From Marinobacter sp. SS21 (GTDB lineage Bacteria; Pseudomonadota; Gammaproteobacteria; Pseudomonadales; Oleiphilaceae), in contig NZ_JAQNDA010000009.1 in assembly GCF_028369065.1 (NCBI RefSeq), positions 1 through 64,000 of the forward strand: a DNA stretch of 64,000 bases, read 5' to 3'. The stretch's first letter is position 1; the number at the start of each line of letters is the position of its first letter. A model generated the notes under the pieces. It searched no databases. It had not been told where the DNA came from and saw nothing but the letters and a program-made list of their open reading frames with translations. A program made the translations under genes and the position numbers. Shown here piece by piece: positions 38,115 to 47,603 of the stretch.

Positions 38115-39788
38115 ATGAGCGCCGATTCCAAGAAAGCCCACAATTTTATTGAAAGTCTGATCAAAGACGAAATCAGCAGTGGCAAGCACACCGGCAAGGT
38201 GGTCACCCGTTTCCCGCCAGAGCCTAACGGTTACCTGCACGTGGGGCACGCCAAGTCGATTTGCCTGAACTTCGGCATTGCGCAGTCCTTCGGCGGTGAG
38301 TGCAACCTTCGGTTTGACGATACCAACCCGGAAAAGGAATCCCAGGAATACATCGACGCGATCCGTGCGGACGTACACTGGCTGGGGTTTGAATGGGCCG
38401 GTGAGGTTCGCTACGCCTCCGACTATTTCGATGCCATCTATGACTTTGCCGTTGAGCTGATTGAGCAGGGCAAAGCCTACGTCTGTTCGCTGAGTGCCGA
38501 TCAGATGGCGGAATATCGGGGTACTTTGAAACAGCCGGGCAAGCACAGTCCGGATCGGGACCGTCCGGTGGATGAAAGCCTGGCGCTGTTCCGCGAGATG
38601 CGCGAGGGTAAGTTTGCCGACGGCGAGCTGGTGCTGCGGGCCAAGATCGACATGGCGTCCCCCAACATGAACCTGCGCGACCCGATCCTGTATCGCATTC
38701 GCCGAGCCGAGCACCATCAAACTGGCAACAAGTGGTGCATCTACCCGATGTATGACTTTACCCATCCAATCTCCGATGCCCTGGAGGGGATTACCCACTC
38801 CCTGTGCACCCTGGAGTTCGAGGACCATCGTCCGTTGTACGATTGGGTGCTGGACAACATCACGCCGCCGGCGCGGCCCCACCAGACCGAGTTTGCTCGA
38901 CTCAACCTGAACTACACCATCACCAGCAAGCGCAAGCTCAAGCGTCTGGTCGATGAGGGCTTTGTTGATGGCTGGAACGATCCGCGGATGCCGACCATTT
39001 CCGGCATGCGCCGCCGTGGTTACACCCCGGAATCGATCCGCAATTTCTGTGACATGATTGGCGTCAACCGGGCCGGCGGCACCGTGGACATGGGGATGTT
39101 GGAATTCGCCATCCGCGAAGACCTGAACGCGCGGGCGCCACGGGCAATGTGTGTGATGCGGCCGCTCAAGGTGACCCTGACCAATTACCCGGAAGGCCAG
39201 ACTGAGACCCTGACACTGCCGGTGCATCCGCAAAATGAGGCCATGGGCACCCGGGATGTCCCCTGGACCCGCACCCTGTACATTGACCGGGAAGATTTTG
39301 CCGAGGAGCCGCCGCGCAAGTGGAAGCGGTTGGCACCGGATCAGGCGGTGCGCCTGCGCGGCGGCTACGTGATGACCTGCCGTGAAGTTGTGCGGGACGA
39401 TACCGGGAACATTGTCGAGCTGAAGTGCGAATACGATGCCGATACTTTGGGTGTGAATCCTCAGGGCTACAAGCCCAACGGGGTAATCCACTGGGTGTCG
39501 GCAACGGACAGCGTGGAAGCGGATATCAACCTTTACGATCGTCTGTTCAACCACGAATCGCCCGACAGCGACAAGGAAGGGGATTTCATCGATCACCTGA
39601 ATCCGGATTCGTTGAGCACAATTACTGGCGCCCGGGTCGAGAAAAGCCTGGCCACGGCACGAACCGATCTGCCGTACCAGTTCGAGCGGGAAGGCTATTT
39701 CTTCCTGGATCAACCAGCACCGGAATCCGGTCGCCTGATCTTCAATCGTACGGTCACGCTCAGGGATTCCTGGGCCAAAGCCAAATAG
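38115..39788 (+). CDS. glnS: Glutaminyl-tRNA synthetase
   Basis: A 557-residue class I aminoacyl-tRNA synthetase charging tRNA-Gln. The HIGH motif is [15 protein letters not shown] (about residues 34-48), the KMSKS-type motif is ITSKRKL (about 271-277), and the C-terminal anticodon-binding beta barrels contain the conserved RGGYVMTC and YDADTLG segments. The length equals E. coli GlnRS. cysS follows after 17 bp, so the two synthetase genes form a unit. Confidence 0.97.
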   Translation: MSADSKKAHNFIESLIKDEISSGKHTGKVVTRFPPEPNGYLHVGHAKSICLNFGIAQSFGGECNLRFDDTNPEKESQEYIDAIRADVHWLGFEWAGEVRYASDYFDAIYDFAVELIEQGKAYVCSLSADQMAEYRGTLKQPGKHSPDRDRPVDESLALFREMREGKFADGELVLRAKIDMASPNMNLRDPILYRIRRAEHHQTGNKWCIYPMYDFTHPISDALEGITHSLCTLEFEDHRPLYDWVLDNITPPARPHQTEFARLNLNYTITSKRKLKRLVDEGFVDGWNDPRMPTISGMRRRGYTPESIRNFCDMIGVNRAGGTVDMGMLEFAIREDLNARAPRAMCVMRPLKVTLTNYPEGQTETLTLPVHPQNEAMGTRDVPWTRTLYIDREDFAEEPPRKWKRLAPDQAVRLRGGYVMTCREVVRDDTGNIVELKCEYDADTLGVNPQGYKPNGVIHWVSATDSVEADINLYDRLFNHESPDSDKEGDFIDHLNPDSLSTITGARVEKSLATARTDLPYQFEREGYFFLDQPAPESGRLIFNRTVTLRDSWAKAK

Positions 39789-39805
39789 TTCCAAAGGCCA
39801 GTAAC

Positions 39806-41188
39806 GTGATTCGAATTTACAACACGCTGTCCCAGCAAAAGGAAGAGTTTCAGCCCATCGAGCCTGGCAAGGTTCGGATGTATGTTTGCGGGATGACGGT
39901 GTACGACTATTGCCACCTGGGGCATGCCCGGGTGCTGGTGGCCTTTGATGTCATCACCCGTTATCTCCGGCATCGCGGTTTCGACGTGCACTACGTGCGC
40001 AACATCACCGACATCGATGACAAGATCCTGCGGCGTGCGGATGAGAATGGTGAGCTGTTCTCCGAGCTGACCGCACGGATGATTCAGGCCATGCACGAGG
40101 ATGAGGCGCGCTTGGCCGTGCTTTCCCCGACGGAAGAGCCTCGGGCGACGGCCCATATTGACGACATCCTCGCGATGATTCGCACCCTGATCAGCAAGGG
40201 GCATGCCTACGCTGCGGATAACGGCGATGTCTATTTTGCCGTCGATTCCTTCGACGGCTATGGCAAGCTCAGCAAGAAGAAGCTGGACGACCTGTTGGCA
40301 GGTGCCCGGGTGGATGTTGCCGAGGCCAAGCGCAGCCCCGCCGACTTCGCGTTGTGGAAGGCGGCGAAAGATGGGGAGGTGAGCTGGCCGTCACCCTGGG
40401 GCGATGGCCGTCCCGGCTGGCACATCGAGTGCTCGGCCATGTCTACCTGCTGCCTGGGGAACACCTTCGATATCCACGGCGGCGGGCCGGACCTGATGTT
40501 CCCCCACCATGAGAACGAAATTGCCCAGTCCGAGGCCGCCACCGGGCAGGAGTTTGCGCGGACCTGGATGCACGCCGGCGCCATCCGGGTGAACAAGGAA
40601 AAGATGTCCAAGTCCCTGGGCAACTTTTTTACCATCCGCGAGATCCTGGAAAAGTACCCGGCGGAAGTGGTGCGCTATTTCCTGGTGTCCAGCCATTACC
40701 GCAGTCAGGTGGATTACTCCGAGGCTAACCTGGTGGAAGCCGGCCGGACCCTGACCAAGCTCTACCACGCCTTGCGTGGCCTGGTGCCGTCCAAGGGCGT
40801 GGCGGACACCGATTACGATCGGCGTTTTGCCGAGGCGATGGACGACGACTTCAATACCGCCGGCGCGGTGGCGGTGCTGCACGCGGTGGCCGCAGAGATC
40901 AACCAGCACCGTCGTGACGGCGACGATCAGGCTGCCCGAGACAGTGCCGCGGTGCTGGTGCGTCTGGGTAAGGTGCTGGGCCTGCTGCAACAGGGCCCGG
41001 AGGCGTTCTTCCATGCCGACACGGGCGGGGAGCTGACGGCGGACGATATCGAGGCGCTGATTCAGGCCCGGGCTGCGGCGCGGAAGAACCGGGATTTCGC
41101 CGAAGCGGATCGGATTCGCGACGATCTTCTGGAAAAAGGCATTGTTCTCGACGACGCTCGCGAGGGTACCACCTGGCGTCGGGCCTGA
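39806..41188 (+). CDS. cysS: Cysteinyl-tRNA synthetase
   Basis: A 460-residue class I synthetase charging tRNA-Cys. It has the HIGH-type motif HLGHAR preceded by the zinc ligand in [11 protein letters not shown] (about residues 26-36), further zinc ligands in HIECSAMS and [11 protein letters not shown], and KMSKS in [10 protein letters not shown] (about 266-275). The start is GTG at 39806 with an AAAGG site; a longer reading frame from inside glnS is not coding. The length matches the 461-residue E. coli enzyme. Confidence 0.97.
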   Translation: MIRIYNTLSQQKEEFQPIEPGKVRMYVCGMTVYDYCHLGHARVLVAFDVITRYLRHRGFDVHYVRNITDIDDKILRRADENGELFSELTARMIQAMHEDEARLAVLSPTEEPRATAHIDDILAMIRTLISKGHAYAADNGDVYFAVDSFDGYGKLSKKKLDDLLAGARVDVAEAKRSPADFALWKAAKDGEVSWPSPWGDGRPGWHIECSAMSTCCLGNTFDIHGGGPDLMFPHHENEIAQSEAATGQEFARTWMHAGAIRVNKEKMSKSLGNFFTIREILEKYPAEVVRYFLVSSHYRSQVDYSEANLVEAGRTLTKLYHALRGLVPSKGVADTDYDRRFAEAMDDDFNTAGAVAVLHAVAAEINQHRRDGDDQAARDSAAVLVRLGKVLGLLQQGPEAFFHADTGGELTADDIEALIQARAAARKNRDFAEADRIRDDLLEKGIVLDDAREGTTWRRA

Positions 41189-41353
41189 GCACAGCCGAAC
41201 CGTGCGGGCATGAATTTGTACGGGATTTAACGTACACTACCGCGCTCAAAATATAGGTAGCCCCACGTCCGGTACTCCGGTCTGGAGGGCGGGGTGGCCG
41301 GAACTCGGGTTTCGGCAACCAGGGAATACAGCAAACCACTGAGGCAAACAACG

Positions 41354-43534
41354 ATGACTGAACGCGTGCAAGTCGGCGGCCTGCAGGTCGCAAAGAACCT
41401 GTTCGATTTCGTGAACAATGAAGCGATTCCGGGCACCGGCGTCGATGCCGACAAATTCTGGGCGGAATTTGATACCATCGTCAACGAGCTGGCACCCCGC
41501 AACAGAGAGCTGCTCGCCAAGCGTGATGCGATCCAGGAGAAAATGGATGCCTGGAACAAGGACCACAAAGGTCAGTCCATCAACATGGACGAGTACAAGG
41601 CATTCCTGAAGGAAATCGGCTACCTGGTCGACGAGCCGGCTGACTTCAAGATCGATACCGCCAATGTCGATCCCGAGATCGCCACCATGGCCGGTCCGCA
41701 GCTGGTTGTGCCGGTAATGAACGCACGCTTTGCCCTGAATGCTGCCAACGCCCGTTGGGGTAGCCTGTACGATGCCCTGTATGGCACTGATGCCATCTCC
41801 GAGGAAAATGGCGCCGACAAGGGGCGTGGATACAATCCGGTGCGTGGTGCCAAGGTCATCGAATGGGCCCGCAATCTGCTGGACGGCTCCGCTCCCCTGG
41901 CTTCCGGTAGCCACAAGGGCGCAGCCAAGTATTACATCGACGGGGGTAAGCTGGCCGTTAAACTGCAGAACGGCGAAGTGACCGGCCTGCAAGACGAGTC
42001 CGGTTTCCTTGGTTACGTCGGCGCTGCTGCTGAGCCGACTGGCATCCTGCTGGCCAAGAACGGCATGCGCTTTGAGATCCAGATCGACGCCAGCCACCCC
42101 ATCGGCAAAGACGACGGCGCTCACGTCAAAGACGTGCTGATGGAATCTGCGCTGACCACCATCATGGACTGCGAAGACTCCGTGGCGGCCGTTGACGCTG
42201 ACGACAAGATCATTGCCTACAAGAACTGGCTGGGCTTGATGAAGGGTGACCTTGAGGAAACCTTCGAGAAGGGTGGCCAGCAACTGACCCGTAAGATGAA
42301 CGCAGACCGGGTCTACACCGCAGCTGATGGCGGCGAGCTGTCCCTGAAGGGTCGCAGCATGCTGTTCGTGCGCAACGTCGGTCACCTGATGACCAACCCG
42401 GCCATCCTGCTGAACGATGGCAGCGAAGTGCCTGAAGGTCTGATGGACGGTCTGATCACCTCCCTGATTGCCATCCACGACCTCAAGGGTCTGGGCCAAT
42501 TCCAGAACAGCACCAAGGGCTCTGTGTACATCGTCAAGCCCAAGCAGCACGGACCGGAAGAGGTGGCCTTCACCAATGAATTCTTCGGTCGTGTAGAGGA
42601 TGCACTCGCTCTGCCCCGTTTTACTCTGAAAGTGGGCATCATGGATGAAGAGCGTCGCACCACTGTGAACCTGAAGGCGTGTATCCACGCCGCCAAGGAT
42701 CGCACGGTCTTCATCAACACCGGCTTCCTGGATCGCACCGGTGACGAGATCCACACGTCCATGGAGCTGGGTCCGTTCATCCGCAAGGGTGAGATGAAGC
42801 AGGCGACCTGGATCGGCGCTTACGAGAACTGGAACGTGGACATCGGTCTGGAAACCGGTCTGTCCGGTGTTGCCCAGATCGGTAAGGGCATGTGGGCGAT
42901 GCCGGATCTGATGGCTGGCATGCTGGAGCAGAAGATTGGCCATCCGAAGTCTGGCGCCAATACTGCCTGGGTTCCGTCCCCGACAGCCGCTGCCCTGCAC
43001 GCGTCGCACTACCACCAGGTCAATGTGTTTGATGTGCAGAAAGAGCTGGCCAGCCGTCAGCGCGCTGCCCTGGAAGATATCCTGACGGTGCCGGTGATGG
43101 CGGATCCTTCCTCCCTGAGTGCCGAGGACATCCAGCAGGAGCTGGACAACAACGCCCAGGGCATCCTTGGTTACGTGGTACGCTGGATTGACCAGGGTGT
43201 TGGTTGTTCCAAGGTGCCTGATATCAACAACGTTGGCCTGATGGAAGACCGAGCAACCCTGCGGATCTCTTCTCAGCTGCTGGCCAACTGGCTGCACCAC
43301 GGCATCTGCACTGAGGCCCAGATCGAAGAAACCATGAAGCGCATGGCGGCGGTGGTTGACCAGCAGAACGCTGGCGATCCGGCCTACCGCAGCATGGCTC
43401 CGAACTTCGACGACAGCGTGGCGTTCGAGGCTGCGATGGCTCTGGTGCTGAAGGGCTGTGAGCAGCCGAACGGCTACACCGAGCCGCTTCTGCACGCTTA
43501 CCGTTTGAAGGCGAAAGCCAAGTTCGGTCAGTAA
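41354..43534 (+). CDS. glcB: Malate synthase G
   Basis: A 726-residue enzyme condensing glyoxylate and acetyl-CoA to malate in the glyoxylate bypass or glycolate use. The size and the segments [17 protein letters not shown] (metal/active site), [19 protein letters not shown] and [14 protein letters not shown] identify the G isoform rather than the shorter A form. The start at 41354 ([12 protein letters not shown]) follows a GAGGC site and matches the E. coli N-terminus. It stands alone between cysS and folD with its own terminator, and no isocitrate lyase is nearby. Confidence 0.96.
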   Translation: MTERVQVGGLQVAKNLFDFVNNEAIPGTGVDADKFWAEFDTIVNELAPRNRELLAKRDAIQEKMDAWNKDHKGQSINMDEYKAFLKEIGYLVDEPADFKIDTANVDPEIATMAGPQLVVPVMNARFALNAANARWGSLYDALYGTDAISEENGADKGRGYNPVRGAKVIEWARNLLDGSAPLASGSHKGAAKYYIDGGKLAVKLQNGEVTGLQDESGFLGYVGAAAEPTGILLAKNGMRFEIQIDASHPIGKDDGAHVKDVLMESALTTIMDCEDSVAAVDADDKIIAYKNWLGLMKGDLEETFEKGGQQLTRKMNADRVYTAADGGELSLKGRSMLFVRNVGHLMTNPAILLNDGSEVPEGLMDGLITSLIAIHDLKGLGQFQNSTKGSVYIVKPKQHGPEEVAFTNEFFGRVEDALALPRFTLKVGIMDEERRTTVNLKACIHAAKDRTVFINTGFLDRTGDEIHTSMELGPFIRKGEMKQATWIGAYENWNVDIGLETGLSGVAQIGKGMWAMPDLMAGMLEQKIGHPKSGANTAWVPSPTAAALHASHYHQVNVFDVQKELASRQRAALEDILTVPVMADPSSLSAEDIQQELDNNAQGILGYVVRWIDQGVGCSKVPDINNVGLMEDRATLRISSQLLANWLHHGICTEAQIEETMKRMAAVVDQQNAGDPAYRSMAPNFDDSVAFEAAMALVLKGCEQPNGYTEPLLHAYRLKAKAKFGQ

Positions 43535-43545
43535 GCCGAAGCCCA

Positions 43546-43580
43546 ATAAAAAACCCCGCCTGAGTGCGGGGTTTTTTATT
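43546..43580. terminator. Bidirectional terminator between glcB and folD
   Basis: The stem AAAAAACCCCGC / GCGGGGTTTTTT with A and T tracts on opposite sides, serving both convergent genes. Confidence 0.92.
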
Positions 43581-43625
43581 GTCTGCCGTAGCCTGGAGCG
43601 AAGGTGCTGTGCGGCCGCTGAGGCG

Positions 43626-44483
43626 TCAGTCCTTGTGCAGCTCGTTTGCGGCGAACAGGGTGTTCTGGAGGAGGGTGGCGATGGTCATCGGGCCTACGCC
43701 GCCAGGGACCGGTGTAATGTAGGCGGCGCGTTCTGCGGCGGCTTCAAATTCCACGTCGCCCTTGAGCTTGCCGTCCGCCATGCGATTGATGCCCACATCG
43801 ATCACCGTGGCACCTGGTTTGATCCATTCGCCTTTCACCAGACCGGGCTTGCCGGCCGCGGCAATGACAATGTCAGCCTCGCCTACAAACTTGGCGAGAT
43901 CATCGGTGAAGCGGTGGGTGACGGTAGTGGTGGCGCCCTTGAGCAGCAGTTCCATGGCCATTGGCCGGCCAACGATGTTGGACGCACCGACGATGACGGC
44001 ATGCTGGCCCTTGTAGGGCGTGCCAACGCTGTCGAGCAGGGTGATGATACCGGCCGGAGTGCAGGGGCGCAGTTCGGGTCGGCGCTGGACCAGGCGGCCG
44101 ATGTTGTGAGGGTGGAAGCCGTCGACGTCTTTGTCCGGGCGAATTTTCACCAGAATCGGGTCTGCATCAAGGTGGGCCGGCAAAGGTAGCTGGACCAGGA
44201 TGCCGTCGATCGCGGGATTGTCGTTCAGCTCGTCGATCAGCGCTTCCAGGGATGCCTGGGAGGTGTCTTCGGGTAGGTCGTAAGACAGCGAGACAATGCC
44301 TGCCTCATCGCAGGCCTTGCGTTTGTTGCCGACGTATACCTGGGAGGCGGGGTCGTTGCCAACCAGTACCACGGCCAGTCCTGGCGCGCGTAGCCCCTGT
44401 TGCAGTCGGGCTTCCACACCGGCGGCAACTTCTTGGCGTACCCGGGCGGAGATTTCTTTTCCGTTGATCAGTTTCGCGGTCAT
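43626..44483 (-). CDS. folD: Methylenetetrahydrofolate dehydrogenase / cyclohydrolase
   Basis: A 285-residue bifunctional one-carbon enzyme interconverting 5,10-methylene- and 10-formyl-THF with NADP. It has the family signatures [14 protein letters not shown] (about residues 50-63, active-site Lys in the KRKA segment), [10 protein letters not shown] (about 98-107), the [17 protein letters not shown] cofactor motif (about 163-179) and [15 protein letters not shown] (about 257-271). It is transcribed away from the tRNA cluster. Confidence 0.96.
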   Translation of the reverse strand: MTAKLINGKEISARVRQEVAAGVEARLQQGLRAPGLAVVLVGNDPASQVYVGNKRKACDEAGIVSLSYDLPEDTSQASLEALIDELNDNPAIDGILVQLPLPAHLDADPILVKIRPDKDVDGFHPHNIGRLVQRRPELRPCTPAGIITLLDSVGTPYKGQHAVIVGASNIVGRPMAMELLLKGATTTVTHRFTDDLAKFVGEADIVIAAAGKPGLVKGEWIKPGATVIDVGINRMADGKLKGDVEFEAAAERAAYITPVPGGVGPMTIATLLQNTLFAANELHKD

Positions 44484-44689
44484 TTCGAGGTCTATTTTGA
44501 TCCAGCGTTAAAAAACGCCGCATTGTCTCATGCTTCGGCCCCGACTCCAATGCAAGGATGGTGAATCGGACGTACGCCAGAAGTTACCCGAGACAGGAGC
44601 GCAGAGAGCAGGGTGGTGATAAACTGGTAGCAAGGACGTTCCGGTAACAAAGCTTTGGCGTTGATAATCAGGGAAAATTCAAATCATTG

Positions 44690-44718
44690 TTGACGGGGCC
44701 GAAATCCACGGGTAATAT
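44690..44718 (+). promoter_or_regulatory. tRNA-cluster promoter
   Basis: -35 TTGACG, a 17-bp spacer and -10 TAATAT, followed by a GC-rich discriminator (GCGCGCC). A GC-rich discriminator is typical of stringently controlled stable-RNA promoters. It lies 40 bp before tRNA-Pro. Confidence 0.82.
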
Positions 44719-44758
44719 GCGCGCCAACTTTGCTGAGGCACTTGTTGTTCAGATCGAT

Positions 44759-44835
44759 CGGGGTATAGCGCAGTCTGGTAGCGCGCCTGCTTTGGGAGCA
44801 GGATGTCGGGAGTTCGAATCTCTCTACCCCGACCA
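44759..44835 (+). tRNA. tRNA-Pro (anticodon TGG)
   Basis: A 77-base cloverleaf: acceptor stem CGGGGTA / TACCCCG, anticodon loop TTTGGGA with TGG reading CCN codons, T-arm GTTCGAATC, encoded CCA. It is first in the four-tRNA cluster. Confidence 0.96.
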
Positions 44836-44871
44836 CTTTCAAACTGGATATTCAAGTGGGCGAAAGGTTAA

Positions 44872-44948
<77 letters not shown>

Positions 44949-45024
44949 TTACAGCTCCTCGGTCGGGTCGCCAAGCGAGCCATCGCGTCACAGTAAAGTT
45001 GTTTCAGCAGTACGTCAGAATGTG

Positions 45025-45100
45025 GTGGACGTAGCTCAGTTGGTAGAGCTCAGGATTGTGACTCCTGCGGTCGAGGGTTCGAACCCCTTCGTCCACCCCA
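45025..45100 (+). tRNA. tRNA-His (anticodon GTG)
   Basis: A 76-base body with acceptor GTGGACG / CGTCCAC, anticodon GTG, T-arm GTTCGAACC and encoded CCA. The base before the gene (45024) is G, giving the extra G-1 paired with C73 needed by HisRS. Confidence 0.96.
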
Positions 45101-45191
45101 CTTTTCTTTCCGAGTTGATTCTTTGGTTGATTTCCGCAAAGGCAGAATTTTAAGATAACCCTGTACAGGGCTCTTGATCTGCGCCCGCTGT

Positions 45192-45276
45192 GCGAAAGTG
45201 GCGGAACTGGTAGACGCGCTGGATTTAGGTTCCAGTGGGGCAACCCGTGAGAGTTCGAGTCTCTCCTTTCGCACCA
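45192..45276 (+). tRNA. tRNA-Leu (anticodon TAG)
   Basis: An 85-base class II tRNA with a long variable arm (GGGGCAACCC region), acceptor GCGAAAG / CTTTCGC, anticodon TAG reading CUN codons and encoded CCA. It is the last tRNA in the cluster. A degraded copy of its 3' half is at 47501-47543. Confidence 0.96.
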
Positions 45277-45330
45277 CCTTTCTCTCCTTCCTTTTTGCTT
45301 CTCCTGTGAATGGCTTTTTTTGGTTTCCGG

Positions 45331-47340
45331 TTAAAACGGTAGCTCTGCCGTTACCAAAAAAGTACGACCATTGACTGTACCCGGCAGGGTATTCAGGGTA
45401 AAGCTCGTAGTACCTGGCGTTTCAGGTAGCCAGGACTCTTCATCCAGCAGGTTGGACACATAGGCGCTCAACTTTAAGTGTCGCAGTCGTTCTATTTCCA
45501 GGGTGCCATTGACGCTGATGTCATGGAATGCGCTCGAGGAGGGATTCAATTCGACGCGGGATGGCGTCACGACAAGGTTGTCTTGATAGCCGGTTTTATA
45601 ATTGTCAAAGACCGCCAGCGACCAGTTGTTGGCACGATAGCCGATTCCCACCTTGACCTCGTAATCCGGCTGGAGCGTAGTATCCTCCGTTCCCGATTGG
45701 TTTTCATTTGTCTGCCAGGTGGCCGAGCCGGAAATGTACCAGTTGGTCTGGGAGAGGTACTTAAACTCGAGCTCAACGCCCCTGGTTTCCAACCGGTTTT
45801 CATTGACGAAGGTAATCACGTCAGGCGGTTGAAGCCGCCGGACAATGAGATCTTCCTGCTCGGTATGAAAGAGGGTTAGTGCGGACTCGAAATTGTTCTG
45901 GTGGTAGAAAACCTGCAAGTCCCATGTTTTGACCGTTTCATGATCCAGATCAGGGTTGCCCTGTAATGTTAGCTGAGGAGTTGGAACGGTAATGTTGGTT
46001 TCTGCGGCATAGGGTGCTCGAAACGCTTCAGCGTACATTGCCTTGACCCCCAGGCTGTCGGACATGTGGTGTATGACTCCAACCCTTGGAACGGTCTTGT
46101 CAGCAATGCCTTCGGATTTATTTAGCTGGAGACCGGCGATAAAGCGCGTGTTATGCCACTGGTATTCCAGCTGGGAATAGGCACCGTACAGGTTCTGCCG
46201 CGAGGGGGAGACGAAAGAGTAAGGCTCTTCCTCCCTGGCATAAAATGAATCGAACGTTAGGCCGGTCACCAGTTGGAGGCTCTCGCTGAAGCGGCCCTGT
46301 AATTGCAGTTCAACTCGGCTATCGTCGGTCCTGAAGTGTATTGGGCCCAGAACCCCCACGGTCGGTTCGGTCAGTATTGTGTGGGCAGAAACGTGTGAAA
46401 CATCGGCTTTACCAAGCCAATTGCTGCTAAGGTGGTGTTCATAGCCTACGTGAACAAAGAGTCGTTCGTTGTCTGCATTCGCTTCCGCAAGCTTGGCCTG
46501 GGTTCCTCGAATTTCATCCAAATCGGCGCGACCCCAGTGCAGTGTGGCATGGAGCCCCTTATGGTTAGCGCTAACCAGTGCGCCTGGCGATGATTCCTGC
46601 AGTTCAGTGCGAAATACACCACTGTCGTCATTGGCCTGAATAGGTTCGCCATCGCTCTGGTAGTGGCGAAGGGCGGTGACGATTTCGCTGTCGCCGGTAT
46701 CGGATTCGGCGCTCAGCGCCAGATTGCTGGCTTGGGCACCGTTGTTGCCTGCGCCAATGCTGATGCTATTAACCAGTTCATGGGCACGTTTGGTGATGAT
46801 GTTGATGACGCCTGAATAGGCGTTCGTGCCGTAGAGCACCGAGCCTGGTCCTCTGATCACCTCGATCTGACGTATGGCTTGCAGGGGGAAGGTGGTCAAA
46901 ACCCCATAAGCCCAAAGGCCCCCCAGGTAACCCTCACGATTGAAGGGGGTGCCATTGAGAAGGATCAGGACATGATTGTTGTCTATCCTCGGGAAGTCGG
47001 CCCTTGTGGTGACGCGAGAGCGGTTGCTGGAGGCTGATGAAAAGGGGGTAACGCCGGGCAGGCGGGCAAGAACCTCCCCAAGGTCACGGCCCCCGAATAG
47101 CTCAATTTCGTCGGCGCTATAAACGCTGACAATTCCCGGAGAGTCCACAACGCTGGTAGGCAGCTTCGACGCCGTACTGACGCTGAGGTTGAGTAAATCT
47201 TCAAACGCCAGCTCGGCAATCTCGGCAACATGGCTGCCTTGGCAATGGCTGGTGATCAGAAGTGATAGTATGCCAAGCCAAAGCGCGAGACGGTTTTGGA
47301 GCGCGGTAATGCGGCGTCTTAATGTGGTGGAAATGCACAT
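45331..47340 (-). CDS. TonB-dependent outer-membrane receptor, copy A
   Basis: A protein of about 669 residues with a signal peptide, a plug domain and a 22-strand-type barrel ending in the outer-membrane signature LVTAELPF (terminal Phe). The mature N-terminus reads LAFEDLLNLSVSTASKLP, then the plug with VYSADEIELFGGRDLGEVLARLPGV and the highly conserved IRQIEVIRGPGSVLYGTNAYSGVINIITKRA. Such receptors import siderophores, cobalamin or other ligands, or signal their presence. The ligand is unknown. The ATG at 47340 (MCISTTLRRR) is preferred because of an AGGG site; the ATG 15 bp upstream lacks one. It is the most divergent of three tandem paralogues and lies 55 bp from tRNA-Leu, tail to tail. 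Confidence 0.9.
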   Translation of the reverse strand: MCISTTLRRRITALQNRLALWLGILSLLITSHCQGSHVAEIAELAFEDLLNLSVSTASKLPTSVVDSPGIVSVYSADEIELFGGRDLGEVLARLPGVTPFSSASSNRSRVTTRADFPRIDNNHVLILLNGTPFNREGYLGGLWAYGVLTTFPLQAIRQIEVIRGPGSVLYGTNAYSGVINIITKRAHELVNSISIGAGNNGAQASNLALSAESDTGDSEIVTALRHYQSDGEPIQANDDSGVFRTELQESSPGALVSANHKGLHATLHWGRADLDEIRGTQAKLAEANADNERLFVHVGYEHHLSSNWLGKADVSHVSAHTILTEPTVGVLGPIHFRTDDSRVELQLQGRFSESLQLVTGLTFDSFYAREEEPYSFVSPSRQNLYGAYSQLEYQWHNTRFIAGLQLNKSEGIADKTVPRVGVIHHMSDSLGVKAMYAEAFRAPYAAETNITVPTPQLTLQGNPDLDHETVKTWDLQVFYHQNNFESALTLFHTEQEDLIVRRLQPPDVITFVNENRLETRGVELEFKYLSQTNWYISGSATWQTNENQSGTEDTTLQPDYEVKVGIGYRANNWSLAVFDNYKTGYQDNLVVTPSRVELNPSSSAFHDISVNGTLEIERLRHLKLSAYVSNLLDEESWLPETPGTTSFTLNTLPGTVNGRTFLVTAELPF

Positions 47341-47500
47341 TGACGAGCCCTGCATGGAGCGGCGTGTTGTATGCTCGCTTCTATTAGGTTAAAGCGCTTG
47401 AGTGCTGTGCGTCATTTGCATTGTTTGTTCTTGAGTTTAGATGTTCCTCGGCTGCTTGCCAGATGTTTTTCGTGCAGATCAAGGGCAGGCCAATGGAATA

Positions 47501-47543
47501 GGGCAACCCGTGGGCGTTCGAGTTAGTCCTTTCGCGCCACCTT
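47501..47543 (+). repeat. Degenerate copy of the tRNA-Leu 3' end
   Basis: 43 bases aligning without gaps to 45238-45280, i.e. the end of the variable arm, T-arm, 3' acceptor strand and flank of tRNA-Leu, with 37 identities (counted by eye). Differences fall in the T-stem and CCA region (GCGCCACC for GCACCACC), so it is not a functional tRNA. It lies 61 bp from the stop of receptor B; the real tRNA lies 55 bp from the stop of receptor A. Confidence 0.8.
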
Positions 47544-47603
47544 CCTTCTCGCTTTTCATCACGCCCTACAGCCCCTATTTCCCCAGATTGCCGCTGTTCT
47601 GAT

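Noticed and set aside
38049..39794. A 581-codon open frame opposite glnS
   Set aside because: It is antisense to an unambiguous synthetase gene.
39425..39805. Upstream in-frame extension of cysS into glnS
   Set aside because: The extension is non-homologous and overlaps glnS; the GTG at 39806 gives the normal CysRS N-terminus.
41246..43546. A 766-codon open frame opposite malate synthase G
   Set aside because: It is antisense to glcB; no domain or start site supports it.
47501..47543. Second functional tRNA-Leu gene
   Set aside because: Only the 3' portion is present; the 5' acceptor strand, D-arm and anticodon arm are missing and the CCA region is altered.
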